A DNA stretch of 64,000 nucleotides from the NCBI RefSeq assembly GCF_005116465.1, contig NZ_SWBM01000003.1, positions 124,001 to 188,000 on the forward strand, read 5' to 3'. Both the position numbers and the translations under genes were made by a program. A model generated the notes under the pieces. The model saw only the letters and a list, made by a program, of their open reading frames with translations, searched no databases and was not told the origin of the DNA. Positions 44,891 to 55,206 of the stretch are shown here, piece by piece; within the stretch, counting starts at the first letter, position 1, and every line of letters starts with the position of its first letter. This stretch comes from Robertmurraya kyonggiensis. GTDB taxonomy: Bacteria; Bacillota; Bacilli; Bacillales; Cytobacillaceae.

Positions 44891-45481
44891 CTAAATTGTA
44901 AGTTCATTTGCTAGAGCGTTAAAAAGAATGTTCTGCACTTTAGGGTAAATCTCTTCACCAATATCCTTTTTATGAATAATCATCGCCAAGCAAGCTCGAA
45001 TGCTACCCGCAATTACTTCAATATCCTCATCTATTAATTGTTTCTTATTCTTCTCGATAAATTCCAATATAGGAACAATACTTCTCAACGTCTTTGTTGC
45101 CGAATACTCAGGTCCTAACTTGCGGGAAACTAAGTTGTATTCTTCCAGATTGGTAATTAGTCTTTGTGTTAAGATATTAGACTCCAACGCAGCAGACATT
45201 TCCTGTAGATACACCTTAATGGCTTCACGTATTTTCTTTGCCTTTTCTACCCTTGGCCAAATTCTTTTTTCTATGTCTTCTCCTTCTAAAACTAATAAAT
45301 CAAAGTAAAGTTTTTCTTTTGACTCAAAGAAAACATAGAAACTACTTTTAGCAATCGATACTGCAGAAGTAATTTCTTCAATCGATGTATTTTTTAATCC
45401 CTTTGCAATAAAACACTGATGTGCAGCCTTTAACATATCTTGCTTAATACTTTCCTTTTCTATATCCGTAAACTTTGGCAT
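44891..45481 (-). CDS. TetR/AcrR-family regulator of the Mph operon
   Basis: 196 residues. N-terminal helix-turn-helix at about 28-48 ([21 protein letters not shown] region), then a variable helical ligand domain. First gene of a three-gene operon with the phosphotransferase (15 bases downstream) and hydrolase. Start ATG 45481 with AGAGGTGGAAGTTC. An inverted repeat at 45505-45533, just before its start, is the likely autoregulatory operator. Confidence 0.9.
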   Translation of the reverse strand: MPKFTDIEKESIKQDMLKAAHQCFIAKGLKNTSIEEITSAVSIAKSSFYVFFESKEKLYFDLLVLEGEDIEKRIWPRVEKAKKIREAIKVYLQEMSAALESNILTQRLITNLEEYNLVSRKLGPEYSATKTLRSIVPILEFIEKNKKQLIDEDIEVIAGSIRACLAMIIHKKDIGEEIYPKVQNILFNALANELTI

Positions 45482-45504
45482 GAACTTCCACCTCTTTATA
45501 AAAC

Positions 45505-45533
45505 ATAAAAACAGTTTGTTAATTTGTTTTTAT
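45505..45533. promoter_or_regulatory. Inverted repeat upstream of the tetR-mph operon, candidate operator
   Basis: ATAAAAACA at 45505-45513 and TTGTTTTTAT at 45524-45533 form a near-perfect inverted repeat with centre at 45519, about 24 bases before the regulator start codon. It probably overlaps the promoter. Confidence 0.5.
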
Positions 45534-45575
45534 AATAGTAAAAACGAATCCATTTGTCAAGGAAACGTTCTATAC

Positions 45576-46091
45576 TTAATTCACCAAATACTCCGTCCAA
45601 TTCTTAGAGAAATCTGCGAACCAGATAATCCCCATAAATATGATCCATAATAGTAAAGGTAATGCCAAACTTAACAAAGCCTGACTCCATTTGTGACTGC
45701 CTTTCTTTTTTACCCAAAACCTATCTACGACAAAATATATAATAGAAGCAAGCAGACTAACCCAAAGCAAGATCGAGCCAAAAAGCAAATGAAAAATCGC
45801 TGAAACATAGATTTCTAGTTTCTTAAGCTTCCCTCTCAAAATCAAACCAGCAAGAAAATCACTTATAATAGAAGTTACAGTTGCATATACCAAAATAATA
45901 GGAAAACTATACATAAGATAAACCGGTATCATGGAAACAACGCCCCACATATACTCTCGCATTGTGTCAGCATCTTCACCTACGAAACTAGGAAAAACAA
46001 ACCCACATAGTATTGCAAATACGGAACCTGCTATTGAAGCAGAAATGATTTTTCTTGATATTAATGAAGAAATCGTATCGTTCATATCCAT
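45576..46091 (-). CDS. Uncharacterised multi-pass membrane protein
   Basis: 171 residues with about four to five helices (roughly 12-34, 45-75, 95-120, 138-160) and basic loops (RGKLKKLE, DRFWVKKKGSHK). No family recognised. Its start overlaps the upstream small gene by ten bases, so the two are co-transcribed. No other functional clue. Confidence 0.7.
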   Translation of the reverse strand: MDMNDTISSLISRKIISASIAGSVFAILCGFVFPSFVGEDADTMREYMWGVVSMIPVYLMYSFPIILVYATVTSIISDFLAGLILRGKLKKLEIYVSAIFHLLFGSILLWVSLLASIIYFVVDRFWVKKKGSHKWSQALLSLALPLLLWIIFMGIIWFADFSKNWTEYLVN

Positions 46092-46417
46092 CCCCCAATA
46101 TCCTTACTAAAATTTTTCATTTCAATGAAATCTTCTTCTCTAATTTCACTTTTTGTAGGGTCTAAAAGTGATTGAAATTGAGCAAATAATGCTTGAATCT
46201 CTGCGTGTTCATTGATGATCGCAATGCTCTTTTTATACTCTGTTTCATCTTTATACCTCGAGATTTCTACCCATTTTGTATCATCCTCGTTGCTTTTAAA
46301 ATACATAGTGTGGATCTGTAAATATCTACTATATATTTCAAATGCTTGTTCCTGTATTTGAAGGTACTCTTCTACTTTGTCTGGACGTATATGGTATTGA
46401 TACATTTTCATAAACAT
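46082..46417 (-). CDS. Small dimeric alpha-beta-barrel-like protein
   Basis: 111 residues, cytosolic. The pattern MKMYQYHIRPDKVEEYLQIQEQAFEIY followed by WVEISRYKDETEYKKSI (each a piece of a longer stretch) looks like the ABM/EthD-type ferredoxin-like fold seen in antibiotic monooxygenase-like and NIPSNAP-like proteins. No catalytic residues can be assigned. Overlaps the following membrane-protein gene. Function unknown. Confidence 0.65.
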   Translation of the reverse strand: MFMKMYQYHIRPDKVEEYLQIQEQAFEIYSRYLQIHTMYFKSNEDDTKWVEISRYKDETEYKKSIAIINEHAEIQALFAQFQSLLDPTKSEIREEDFIEMKNFSKDIGGWI

Positions 46418-46536
46418 ACTCTCACCTCATTTTTCCAATATTTTCTTAATTATAGCATGCTTGCTTCAACTGGCATCTCAAATAACAACTTGTCAGATTA
46501 TCTTACGTGAATTTTCTGAATTTTATAAAAACATCA

Positions 46537-46564
46537 TTGAATCAATTAAAAAAATAGGTATAAT
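46537..46564 (+). promoter_or_regulatory. Promoter of the amino-acid ABC transporter operon
   Basis: TTGAAT (46537-46542), 16-base spacer, TATAAT (46559-46564). The leader then contains a small GGTATCC / GGATACC hairpin (46649-46668) just before the AAAGGGGG ribosome binding site of the binding-protein gene; the hairpin has a T run only on the minus strand. Confidence 0.65.
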
Positions 46565-46688
46565 TAGTAACATAATATGTTATATAAATTGACATTTCTG
46601 AAATATCAGATTGACGATGTCATTTATCGTAACATACATATTAAAAAAGGTATCCCTCATTGGATACCAAAAATAAAGGGGGAAAAGA

Positions 46689-47786
46689 ATGAAGAAGAAG
46701 TCATCGTTATGGGTATTTAGCTTGTTATTGTTTTTTGTCTTGGCATTAGTTGGGTGTACAAAGGATGAGGAAGCTGGAACAGAGAAGAAAGATGATTCGA
46801 CTACTGACACGACCGCAACTGATACTGCATCCGCCACTTCTGTTATGGACACAGTGTTAAGTAGAGGAAAATTAGTTGCAGGGATTAATGATGCCTTACC
46901 TGGTTTTGGTTATGTTGGAACAGATGGAAAAAACGCTGGTTTCGATATTGATTTTGCAAAAGCAATCGCAGCTGGTGTCCTTGGGGATGCAGAGGCTGTA
47001 GAATATCGCCCATTATCCGCTCAGGAACGTTTTACTGCCGTGCAAACGGGAGAAGTCGACGTGTTAGTGAGAAATACAACATGGACAACCAACCGCGATT
47101 CCGAAGTAGGATTAAATTTTGCCCCAGTTACGTTCTATGATGGTCAGGGTATCATGGTGCCAGCTGATAGCGGCATTAATAGTTTAGAAGATTTAGAAGG
47201 AACTCGCATCGGGGTTGAAACTGGTACAACTACTGAGTTGAACCTAGCCGACCAAATGCGTGCACGTGGAATTAATTTTGAAGCCGTAGTATTTGATAGT
47301 GCCGACGCTGTTGTTGCTGCCTATGAAGCTGGCAGTATTGATGCATGGACAACTGACAAATCAGGTTTAGTATCACGCCAATCCATTATGGCTGACCCTT
47401 CTGCACACAAAATCTTAGCTGAAACAATCTCAAAAGAACCTTTAGCCCCAGCTGTTAAAGGTGGAGATGATAAATGGTTCGACGCAGTCACTTGGATTGT
47501 GTTCGCGACGATTCAAGCGGAAGAGTTCGGCATCACTTCAGAAAATGTAGATGACTTCTTAGATGACGAGAACCCAGATATCAAACGTTTGCTTGGAACT
47601 GAAGGAAATCTTGGAGAACAGCTTGGATTACCAGCTGATTTCGGCTACCAAGTGATCAAGCAAGTTGGAAACTATGGAGAAATCTATGATCGCCACCTAG
47701 GTCCTGATACAGTCTTCAAGCTTGAGCGTGGACTGAATGCTCTGTATACAAATGGCGGGTTATTGTACGCTGCTCCATTCCGTTAA
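46689..47786 (+). CDS. aapJ: Amino-acid ABC transporter substrate-binding lipoprotein (AapJ-like)
   Basis: 365 residues. Lipobox ALVGC (Cys23), a Thr/Asp-rich linker, then a family 3 solute-binding domain beginning VLSRGKLVAGINDALPGFGY. Includes the signature GFDIDFAKAIAAGVLGD, the LSAQERFTAVQTGEVDVLVR segment and TTWTTNRDSEVGLNFAPVTF; these match the general amino-acid (AapJ/BztA) type rather than polar-specific binders. Separated from its permease genes by a structured repeat and a terminator, so it should be made in excess over the membrane parts. Confidence 0.9.
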   Translation: MKKKSSLWVFSLLLFFVLALVGCTKDEEAGTEKKDDSTTDTTATDTASATSVMDTVLSRGKLVAGINDALPGFGYVGTDGKNAGFDIDFAKAIAAGVLGDAEAVEYRPLSAQERFTAVQTGEVDVLVRNTTWTTNRDSEVGLNFAPVTFYDGQGIMVPADSGINSLEDLEGTRIGVETGTTTELNLADQMRARGINFEAVVFDSADAVVAAYEAGSIDAWTTDKSGLVSRQSIMADPSAHKILAETISKEPLAPAVKGGDDKWFDAVTWIVFATIQAEEFGITSENVDDFLDDENPDIKRLLGTEGNLGEQLGLPADFGYQVIKQVGNYGEIYDRHLGPDTVFKLERGLNALYTNGGLLYAAPFR

Positions 47787-47793
47787 CATCGAA

Positions 47794-47945
47794 AAGCGCA
47801 ACCGCCTTGGTCATCGTCGTACAAACTGGAAGGGCATCGACTGAGATATAGGAAATCCGATGAGCGTTAGCGAAACGAGATTGACTTATCGTAGGGAGGT
47901 GACCTGAAGTTTGCTAGACGATAGGCGGATTGAGCTAGACAACTC
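47794..47945 (+). repeat. Structured intergenic repeat element of Bacillaceae type
   Basis: About 150 GC-richer bases between aapJ and aapQ. The ends are inverted: GCGCAACCGCCTTGGTCATCG pairs in part with CGATAGGCGGATTGAGC. Inside are CGATGAGCGTTAGCGAAACGAG-like and GACTTATCGTAGGGAGGTGAC blocks (split here). I recall very similar elements scattered between genes in many Bacillus genomes; it is non-coding. Probably a mobile or REP-like element. Confidence 0.65.
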
Positions 47946-47981
47946 TCAAAGTTAAATTTACTTTCTGTATCCTAAAGTAAA

Positions 47982-48027
47982 AGGTCTGCTTTTGGGAGGC
48001 TTCTTCTCAACAGCAGACCTATTTTTT
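47982..48027 (+). terminator. Internal terminator/attenuator between aapJ and aapQ
   Basis: AGGTCTGCT / AGCAGACCT stem followed by ATTTTTT. It lies 20 bases before the aapQ start inside the same operon, so it should reduce read-through to the permease and ATPase genes. Confidence 0.8.
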
Positions 48028-48046
48028 AAAAAAGAGGTGACCAAAC

Positions 48047-49213
48047 TTGAAGAAAGCTATTACAACACCTTTTTGGCGTGATAAAAGGATTGTCCCTATC
48101 CTCTTACAAGTTCTGTTTTCAGCGTTGGTGTTGATTGCGGGATATTATTTTATTACAAATGCTATTTCAGGGCTTCAACAAATTGGCATTAAATTAGGAT
48201 TTGATTTTTTAAAGAACACAGCTGGATTTACCATATCTGAATCGATGATTGATTTTCAACCAACCGATACTTATGGGAAGGCCCTTCTTGTTGGAATATT
48301 AAATACATTGCGGATTGCCTTTTTCGGAATCATCCTTACAAGCATCATTGGATTGTTTGTTGGAATCGCAAAGCTATCTAATAACTGGCTTTTAAGTAAG
48401 TTGGCAACCGTTTATATCGAATTATTTCGTAACACCCCTCTCCTTGTACAAATTTTCATTTGGTTTTTTGCGGTCTTCCTTCCACTTCCAAAAATTCAAG
48501 AGGCAGTAACATTAGGTCCCGTCTATTTATCTAATCGCGGGATTGCCATTCCTTGGTTTGAAACACATTCAAACACCGTTTTTTGGATCGTTACAATTGT
48601 ATTGGGGCTCATTCTTGCTTATCTATTATCGAAGGTTCTTTTGAAAATGGAAATGGAATCTGGAAAAAGGAGATATCCTTTTATTTCGGCAATTGGTCTA
48701 TTTGCCGCAATCGTTATTTTCTCCATCATTTTCACAGGAACTGGCCTTATTACCATTCATACCCCTGCAGTAGAAGGACGAGGCTTTGTCGGGGGCTACA
48801 CTTTATCCCCTGGATATTCGGCCATCTTAGTTGGTCTTGTGATTTATACGTCTACCTATATCGCTGAAATTATTCGTGCAGGAATCTTGGGTGTTCCAAA
48901 GGGTCAAATTGAAGCAGCCAAAGCTTTAGGCTTAAAAAATTCAACAACATTACGCTTAGTTATTTTCCCACAGGCGATTCGGATCATCATCCCTCCTTTA
49001 ACAAGCCAATACTTGAACTTAGTGAAAAATTCAAGCTTGGCGGTAGCAGTAGGTTTTCAGGACATTGTTAGTGTAGGTGGAACGGTAATGAACCAAACAG
49101 GAAGAGCTGTGGAATCCATCGTGATGATGATTGCTTTCTATTTAATATTTAGTTTAATCACTTCAGGTCTGATGAATCTCTTCAATCGAAAAGTCCAGTT
49201 GGTGGAAAGGTAG
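48047..49213 (+). CDS. aapQ: Amino-acid ABC transporter permease (AapQ-like)
   Basis: 388 residues, about eight helices, unusually long N-terminal half as in AapQ/BztB permeases. The HisM-type EAA loop is near the C-terminus (GQIEAAKALGLKNSTTLRLV) and ELFRNTPLLVQIFIW is the conserved entry motif. The start is TTG 48047 with AGAGGTGACC upstream; no better ATG or GTG exists in frame nearby. Pairs with the next permease. Confidence 0.9.
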   Translation: MKKAITTPFWRDKRIVPILLQVLFSALVLIAGYYFITNAISGLQQIGIKLGFDFLKNTAGFTISESMIDFQPTDTYGKALLVGILNTLRIAFFGIILTSIIGLFVGIAKLSNNWLLSKLATVYIELFRNTPLLVQIFIWFFAVFLPLPKIQEAVTLGPVYLSNRGIAIPWFETHSNTVFWIVTIVLGLILAYLLSKVLLKMEMESGKRRYPFISAIGLFAAIVIFSIIFTGTGLITIHTPAVEGRGFVGGYTLSPGYSAILVGLVIYTSTYIAEIIRAGILGVPKGQIEAAKALGLKNSTTLRLVIFPQAIRIIIPPLTSQYLNLVKNSSLAVAVGFQDIVSVGGTVMNQTGRAVESIVMMIAFYLIFSLITSGLMNLFNRKVQLVER

Positions 49214-49223
49214 GTGATGAGAG

Positions 49224-50426
49224 ATGGAAGAGATTAGTTTTGAAACGAATAAGGAGCCTGACATTTTGTTACCTCCTAAAACACAATCAAAAGCCCTGAG
49301 ATGGATGAAGGAAAATCTTTTTAGCGGTTGGTTCAATGCCCTCTTAACAATTGTTTCAGCACTTGTTACAGGATACATCCTTTTTCATTCAATCCAATTC
49401 ATTTTCACAGAGGATTGGTCAGTCATCGCTGTCAATTTTCGCCTACTCATGATTGGACAATTTCCTGTTGAAGAGGTTTGGCGGATTTGGACAGCGTTTG
49501 GACTATTGACTGTTTTACTCGGATTGTCATGGGGTCTCTGGAAAGGTTCGATGGCACACGTTGCGGTCTCCATCTTAGCCATTATGGTAGTCATGCTAGT
49601 AATGCCGTTTATTCAAATGAATACGAGGTTGATTCTTGGAGGAAATATCGTTCTTCTGTTCCTCACCTTTTTCATTGGAACAAAATTGCCAAAGTTGAAA
49701 GTGCCGGTACTTCTAGTATGGCTACTATTCATCCCGGTCACGATTTTCATCTTAAATGGATTCGGGGTATTTGAACCTGTATCATCGAATATTTGGGGTG
49801 GCTTTTTATTAACCATGTTAATCGCAAGTGTTTCGATTATAGTCTCTTTTCCAATCGGCTTGCTATTAGCTCTCGGAAGAAGAAGTACACTCCCAGTTGT
49901 AAAATATTTTTGTGTGATTTACATCGAGTTTATTCGTGGCATTCCGCTTATCACCGTTTTATTTATAGGGCAATTAATGATTCCCTTATTTTTAGGAAAT
50001 GGCATTGAAATAAGCAATGTCATGCGGGCAATGATTGGAATGACCCTCTTCAGCGCCGCCTATTTAGCTGAAAATATTCGTGGTGGGCTGCAGTCGATTC
50101 CAAAAGGACAGTATGAAGCAGCTCAAAGCTTAGGTTTGAGCAAAGCCCATATGATGACCTTTGTCATTTTACCACAGGCATTAAAGGCCGTAATTCCGGC
50201 TTGTGTCGGTCAATTTATTTCCATCTTTAAGGATACATCCTTAGTCGCCATTGTAGGATTAACCGATCTACTAGGGATGGGACAAAAGCTAGTCGCGAAC
50301 CCTGAGTTTCTCGGGAAACAGATGGAAGTTTTTCTATTTATCGGGTTCATCTACTTTATCTTCTGTTTTTTAATGGCACATGTGAGTCGTCGCTTAGAAG
50401 TGAAACTAGGAGTTGGCGAAAGATAA
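49224..50426 (+). CDS. aapM: Amino-acid ABC transporter permease (AapM-like)
   Basis: 400 residues, about eight helices, with EFIRGIPLITVLFIGQLMIP and the EAA loop GQYEAAQSLGLSKAHMMTFV. N-terminal extension as in AapM/BztC. Ten bases after aapQ. The two permeases together form the channel for the ATPase encoded next. Confidence 0.9.
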   Translation: MEEISFETNKEPDILLPPKTQSKALRWMKENLFSGWFNALLTIVSALVTGYILFHSIQFIFTEDWSVIAVNFRLLMIGQFPVEEVWRIWTAFGLLTVLLGLSWGLWKGSMAHVAVSILAIMVVMLVMPFIQMNTRLILGGNIVLLFLTFFIGTKLPKLKVPVLLVWLLFIPVTIFILNGFGVFEPVSSNIWGGFLLTMLIASVSIIVSFPIGLLLALGRRSTLPVVKYFCVIYIEFIRGIPLITVLFIGQLMIPLFLGNGIEISNVMRAMIGMTLFSAAYLAENIRGGLQSIPKGQYEAAQSLGLSKAHMMTFVILPQALKAVIPACVGQFISIFKDTSLVAIVGLTDLLGMGQKLVANPEFLGKQMEVFLFIGFIYFIFCFLMAHVSRRLEVKLGVGER

Positions 50427-50439
50427 GGAGGAATAACAG

Positions 50440-51219
50440 ATGGAGAGTCTCTTTGCAGTAGAACGATTGTCCACGCCTCTTGAAGAGCGTGATGACATGA
50501 TCACGGTAAAAGGGTTAAATAAATGGTTTGGAGATTTGCATGTCCTCAAAAATGTGGATCTTACCGTAAAGCAAGGTGAAGTCGTCGTTATTTTGGGCCC
50601 ATCTGGCTCTGGAAAGTCGACTTTTATCCGAACACTTAATGCATTAGAAGAATTTCAGACTGGCGAGATTGTTGTTGATGGAATTAGCTTAACAAATGAT
50701 TTGAAAAATATTGAAGAGATTCGGATGGAAACCGGAATGGTCTTTCAATCTTTTAATCTCTTCCCTCATATGACGATTTTAAAAAATATCTCACTTGCCC
50801 CTATTTGGGTTCGTAAATGGAAAAAACAAAGAGCAGAACAAATTGCATTGGAATTATTAGAACGGGTTGGAATTCCTGAGCAAGCTCATAAATTCCCTGG
50901 TCAACTGTCAGGTGGTCAGCAGCAACGAGTTGCCATTGCCCGAGCCTTAGCAATGAGACCAAAAATCATGCTGTTCGATGAGCCTACCTCTGCTCTCGAT
51001 CCAGAAATGGTTAAAGAGGTGCTTGATGTTATGAAGACATTGGCTGAATCTGGGATGACGATGTTAGTTGTCACCCATGAAATGGGATTTGCCCGCCAAG
51101 TTGCCGATAGAATTGTTCTATTTGATTACGGCGAAATTATCGAAGAAGGACCTCCTGAACAAATCTTTGATCATCCGCAGCATGATAGAACGAAACTGTT
51201 TTTGTCACAGATACTATAG
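50440..51219 (+). CDS. aapP: Amino-acid ABC transporter ATP-binding protein (AapP/GlnQ-like)
   Basis: 259 residues. Walker [10 protein letters not shown], signature [15 protein letters not shown], Walker [16 protein letters not shown] and switch [17 protein letters not shown] 50440 has AAGGAGGAATAACAG; the domain proper starts at MITVKGLN (50497), leaving an N-terminal extension of about 19 residues. Energises import of polar/general amino acids. Confidence 0.92.
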   Translation: MESLFAVERLSTPLEERDDMITVKGLNKWFGDLHVLKNVDLTVKQGEVVVILGPSGSGKSTFIRTLNALEEFQTGEIVVDGISLTNDLKNIEEIRMETGMVFQSFNLFPHMTILKNISLAPIWVRKWKKQRAEQIALELLERVGIPEQAHKFPGQLSGGQQQRVAIARALAMRPKIMLFDEPTSALDPEMVKEVLDVMKTLAESGMTMLVVTHEMGFARQVADRIVLFDYGEIIEEGPPEQIFDHPQHDRTKLFLSQIL

Positions 51220-51246
51220 ATTCTAGACATTCATAAATACAAATAA

Positions 51247-51283
51247 AGGCATGCTTTTTCAAATGAGAGAAAGCATGCTTTCT
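51247..51283 (+). terminator. Terminator of the amino-acid transporter operon
   Basis: GCATGCTTT / AAAGCATGC stem with TTTCTCTC after it, 28 bases past the stop. Confidence 0.7.
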
Positions 51284-51338
51284 CTCTGCTTACTTAAATT
51301 TATGCAAAATCGTTTTCCTTGCCTAATATCATTGATTT

Positions 51339-51350
51339 TCATTATAATGA
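51339..51350. promoter_or_regulatory. Fur-family-like palindrome in the aapP-katG gap
   Basis: TCATTATAATGA, perfect 12-base palindrome followed by GAATGAGAAC, which resembles a partial Fur/PerR site. No gene starts close by; it is almost 400 bases before katG. Confidence 0.3.
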
Positions 51351-51630
51351 GAATGAGAACTGGATTGTACTAGGTAATCTTCTACTAAAATTCAATCATT
51401 TTATCCCGTTCCTCATTCTTCAAAATGATTACTAGCCTCTAACACTCACTTTAAAAGTTTGTTTTTGCTAGTCTTTCTAATGGTTCTGGTATTTTCCAGA
51501 CTTATGTCACTCTCTCACCTTCAAAATTCATAATATTGTGCTTCTTTTATCAACATTTCAAGTTTCCCAAGTGTTAAAATAAAATTATTATCAATTAGAC
51601 TATATTTCTTTCATTTTTCTTCATTCTTTA

Positions 51631-51662
51631 TTATAATAATTACATATTTATAATAATTATAA
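51631..51662 (+). promoter_or_regulatory. Tandem PerR boxes upstream of katG
   Basis: TTATAATAATTATAA at 51648-51662 is a perfect match to the PerR consensus TTATAATNATTATAA. A second copy, TTATAATAATTACAT at 51631-51645, matches 13 of 15. The likely promoter is TTGAGT (51673-51678), 18 bases, TAATTA (51697-51702), so the boxes lie just upstream of the -35. Confidence 0.85.
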
Positions 51663-51699
51663 TTCTAGTTATTTGAGTTTTCTCCAACTAGAAGCGTAA

Positions 51700-53940
<2,241 letters not shown>

Positions 53941-53951
53941 TAAGATAGATT

Positions 53952-53993
53952 AAGAGAAACCGCCGCCAGCTTATGAACGGCGGTTTTTCTCTT
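53952..53993 (+). terminator. Terminator of katG
   Basis: AAGAGAAACCGCCG / CGGCGGTTTTTCTCTT stem, T run within the 3' arm; 12 bases past the stop. Confidence 0.85.
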
Positions 53994-53999
53994 AAAAAT

Positions 54000-54346
54000 G
54001 CTCTGTTATTGTTCATTGTTGACTTTTTGATCTGCGACAGGTGGTGCACCCACTTTAACCGGACAAATTCCGTCTATTTTGAAGTATTAATGGAAATCAG
54101 GTGAAATAGGCGGAGATTTTCCGCTAATTGGGTCTAAAAGGCCTTTAAATCTTGAAAAATATATAGCTTAACCGGAAAAATCTCGCTTATTTATAGAAAA
54201 ACAGGTAAATTTCTTGATTTAGAGGGAATTTTTACGCCTATTTTTCAATGTAATAAATTCAACACCCACCTTTAACGGCGCTTTTTACAAAGAAAATTAT
54301 ATTTCTTATCTACAGAACTCTAACTATGGTCTCCTACTAATCACTC
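54000..54346. repeat. Gene-free stretch with degenerate short repeats
   Basis: About 350 bases without a gene. Between about 54065 and 54250 a motif like GGAAATTTTTCCGCCTATT recurs in both orientations with variation (for example AGGCGGAGATTTTCCGC at 54110, CGGAAAAATCTCGC at 54171, AATTTTTACGCCTATTTTT at 54228). A related piece, GGAAAATAGGCGTGAAAA, occurs at 55085. I take these as decayed copies of a dispersed Bacillus intergenic repeat. Confidence 0.4.
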
Positions 54347-54982
54347 TCAATTTTCTCCGTTATTTATCTGGTCAATCCCAATGACGTATTTGCTCCTTGG
54401 TAAATAACGAACTTTATATTTTTCACCCTTGTATACGTCCATTGTAAAATTTGTATTGGTTGAGAAACGTTCCCCATCATTACTTATATACACATAATCT
54501 GTTGCTCCCCCATACATCCCAGAGGGAATGATTTCTTGATAATCTTCCAGAACAATGACCTTCTCTTTAGCTCCATATTGCTCGTAATCTTTAGAATCTA
54601 ATACATCATCACTCCAACCTAGGCCTAAACAAAGTGAAGCAAAACCAAAAAACATAAGAGCAAACAAAGGTGCTATTACTGCCAGTTTCTTTGGTTCTGC
54701 TGCCTTTTTAGTAAAAATCAAATAGAAACTTCCAATAAGAGTAATTAGCGCAATAAAGAGAGACAAACCTCCCCAAACTCCAGGGCTAATCACTCTGTTC
54801 AAGTGAAAATATATAAATGGTGCTTCTTCTTTATTCCAAAGATTAGAAAATCCCATATCAGAGAATATCAAACTAATTATCGCCCATATCGCAAATAAAG
54901 CTACACAAATTAGAAGTGAGTATTTCATTTTTTTAGTAACTTTTATGATATTCTCGTTCTTTTTCTTGAGCCTCTTCCTCAT
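54347..54982 (-). CDS. Uncharacterised membrane protein with C-terminal extracytoplasmic domain
   Basis: 211 residues from ATG 54982 (GGGGGAAC site); the frame is open to 55045 without a better start. Basic N-terminus (RKRLKKKNENIIK), three helices (about 20-42, 68-90, 100-125), then a soluble domain of about 80 residues rich in Tyr and Lys (YVYISNDGERFSTNTNF, YKVRYLPRSKYVIGID). No family recognised. Alone between katG and an ABC exporter operon. Confidence 0.65.
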   Translation of the reverse strand: MRKRLKKKNENIIKVTKKMKYSLLICVALFAIWAIISLIFSDMGFSNLWNKEEAPFIYFHLNRVISPGVWGGLSLFIALITLIGSFYLIFTKKAAEPKKLAVIAPLFALMFFGFASLCLGLGWSDDVLDSKDYEQYGAKEKVIVLEDYQEIIPSGMYGGATDYVYISNDGERFSTNTNFTMDVYKGEKYKVRYLPRSKYVIGIDQINNGEN

Positions 54983-55105
54983 GTCTGTTCCCCCATTTCC
55001 GCTAGATAATATGGTATTACGGGAAAACACAAAGAAAAGTTCCATATATTAGCATTCGTTTTTTAATAGAAAGATAGACTAACAGGAAAATAGGCGTGAA
55101 AAGTC

Positions 55106-55152
55106 TAAAAAAATCCCGATTCCATAGAATATTTTCCTACGAAATCAGGATA
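55106..55152 (-). terminator. Terminator of the TetR-ABC exporter operon
   Basis: ATCCTGATTTC / GAATCGGGAT imperfect stem with inner CGTAG / CTATG, followed by seven T on the minus strand; 55 bases past the stop at 55207. Confidence 0.7.
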
Positions 55153-55206
55153 AAATCACAATCATTGATTACTTCCTCTTTAAAAAGGACGAACTTTTTT
55201 ACACTA

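Noticed and set aside
46649-46668. GGTATCC / GGATACC hairpin as a terminator before aapJ
   Set aside because: The T run is on the minus strand only, where no gene ends nearby, and on the plus strand it would stop the operon before its first gene. It is left as a leader hairpin of unknown role.
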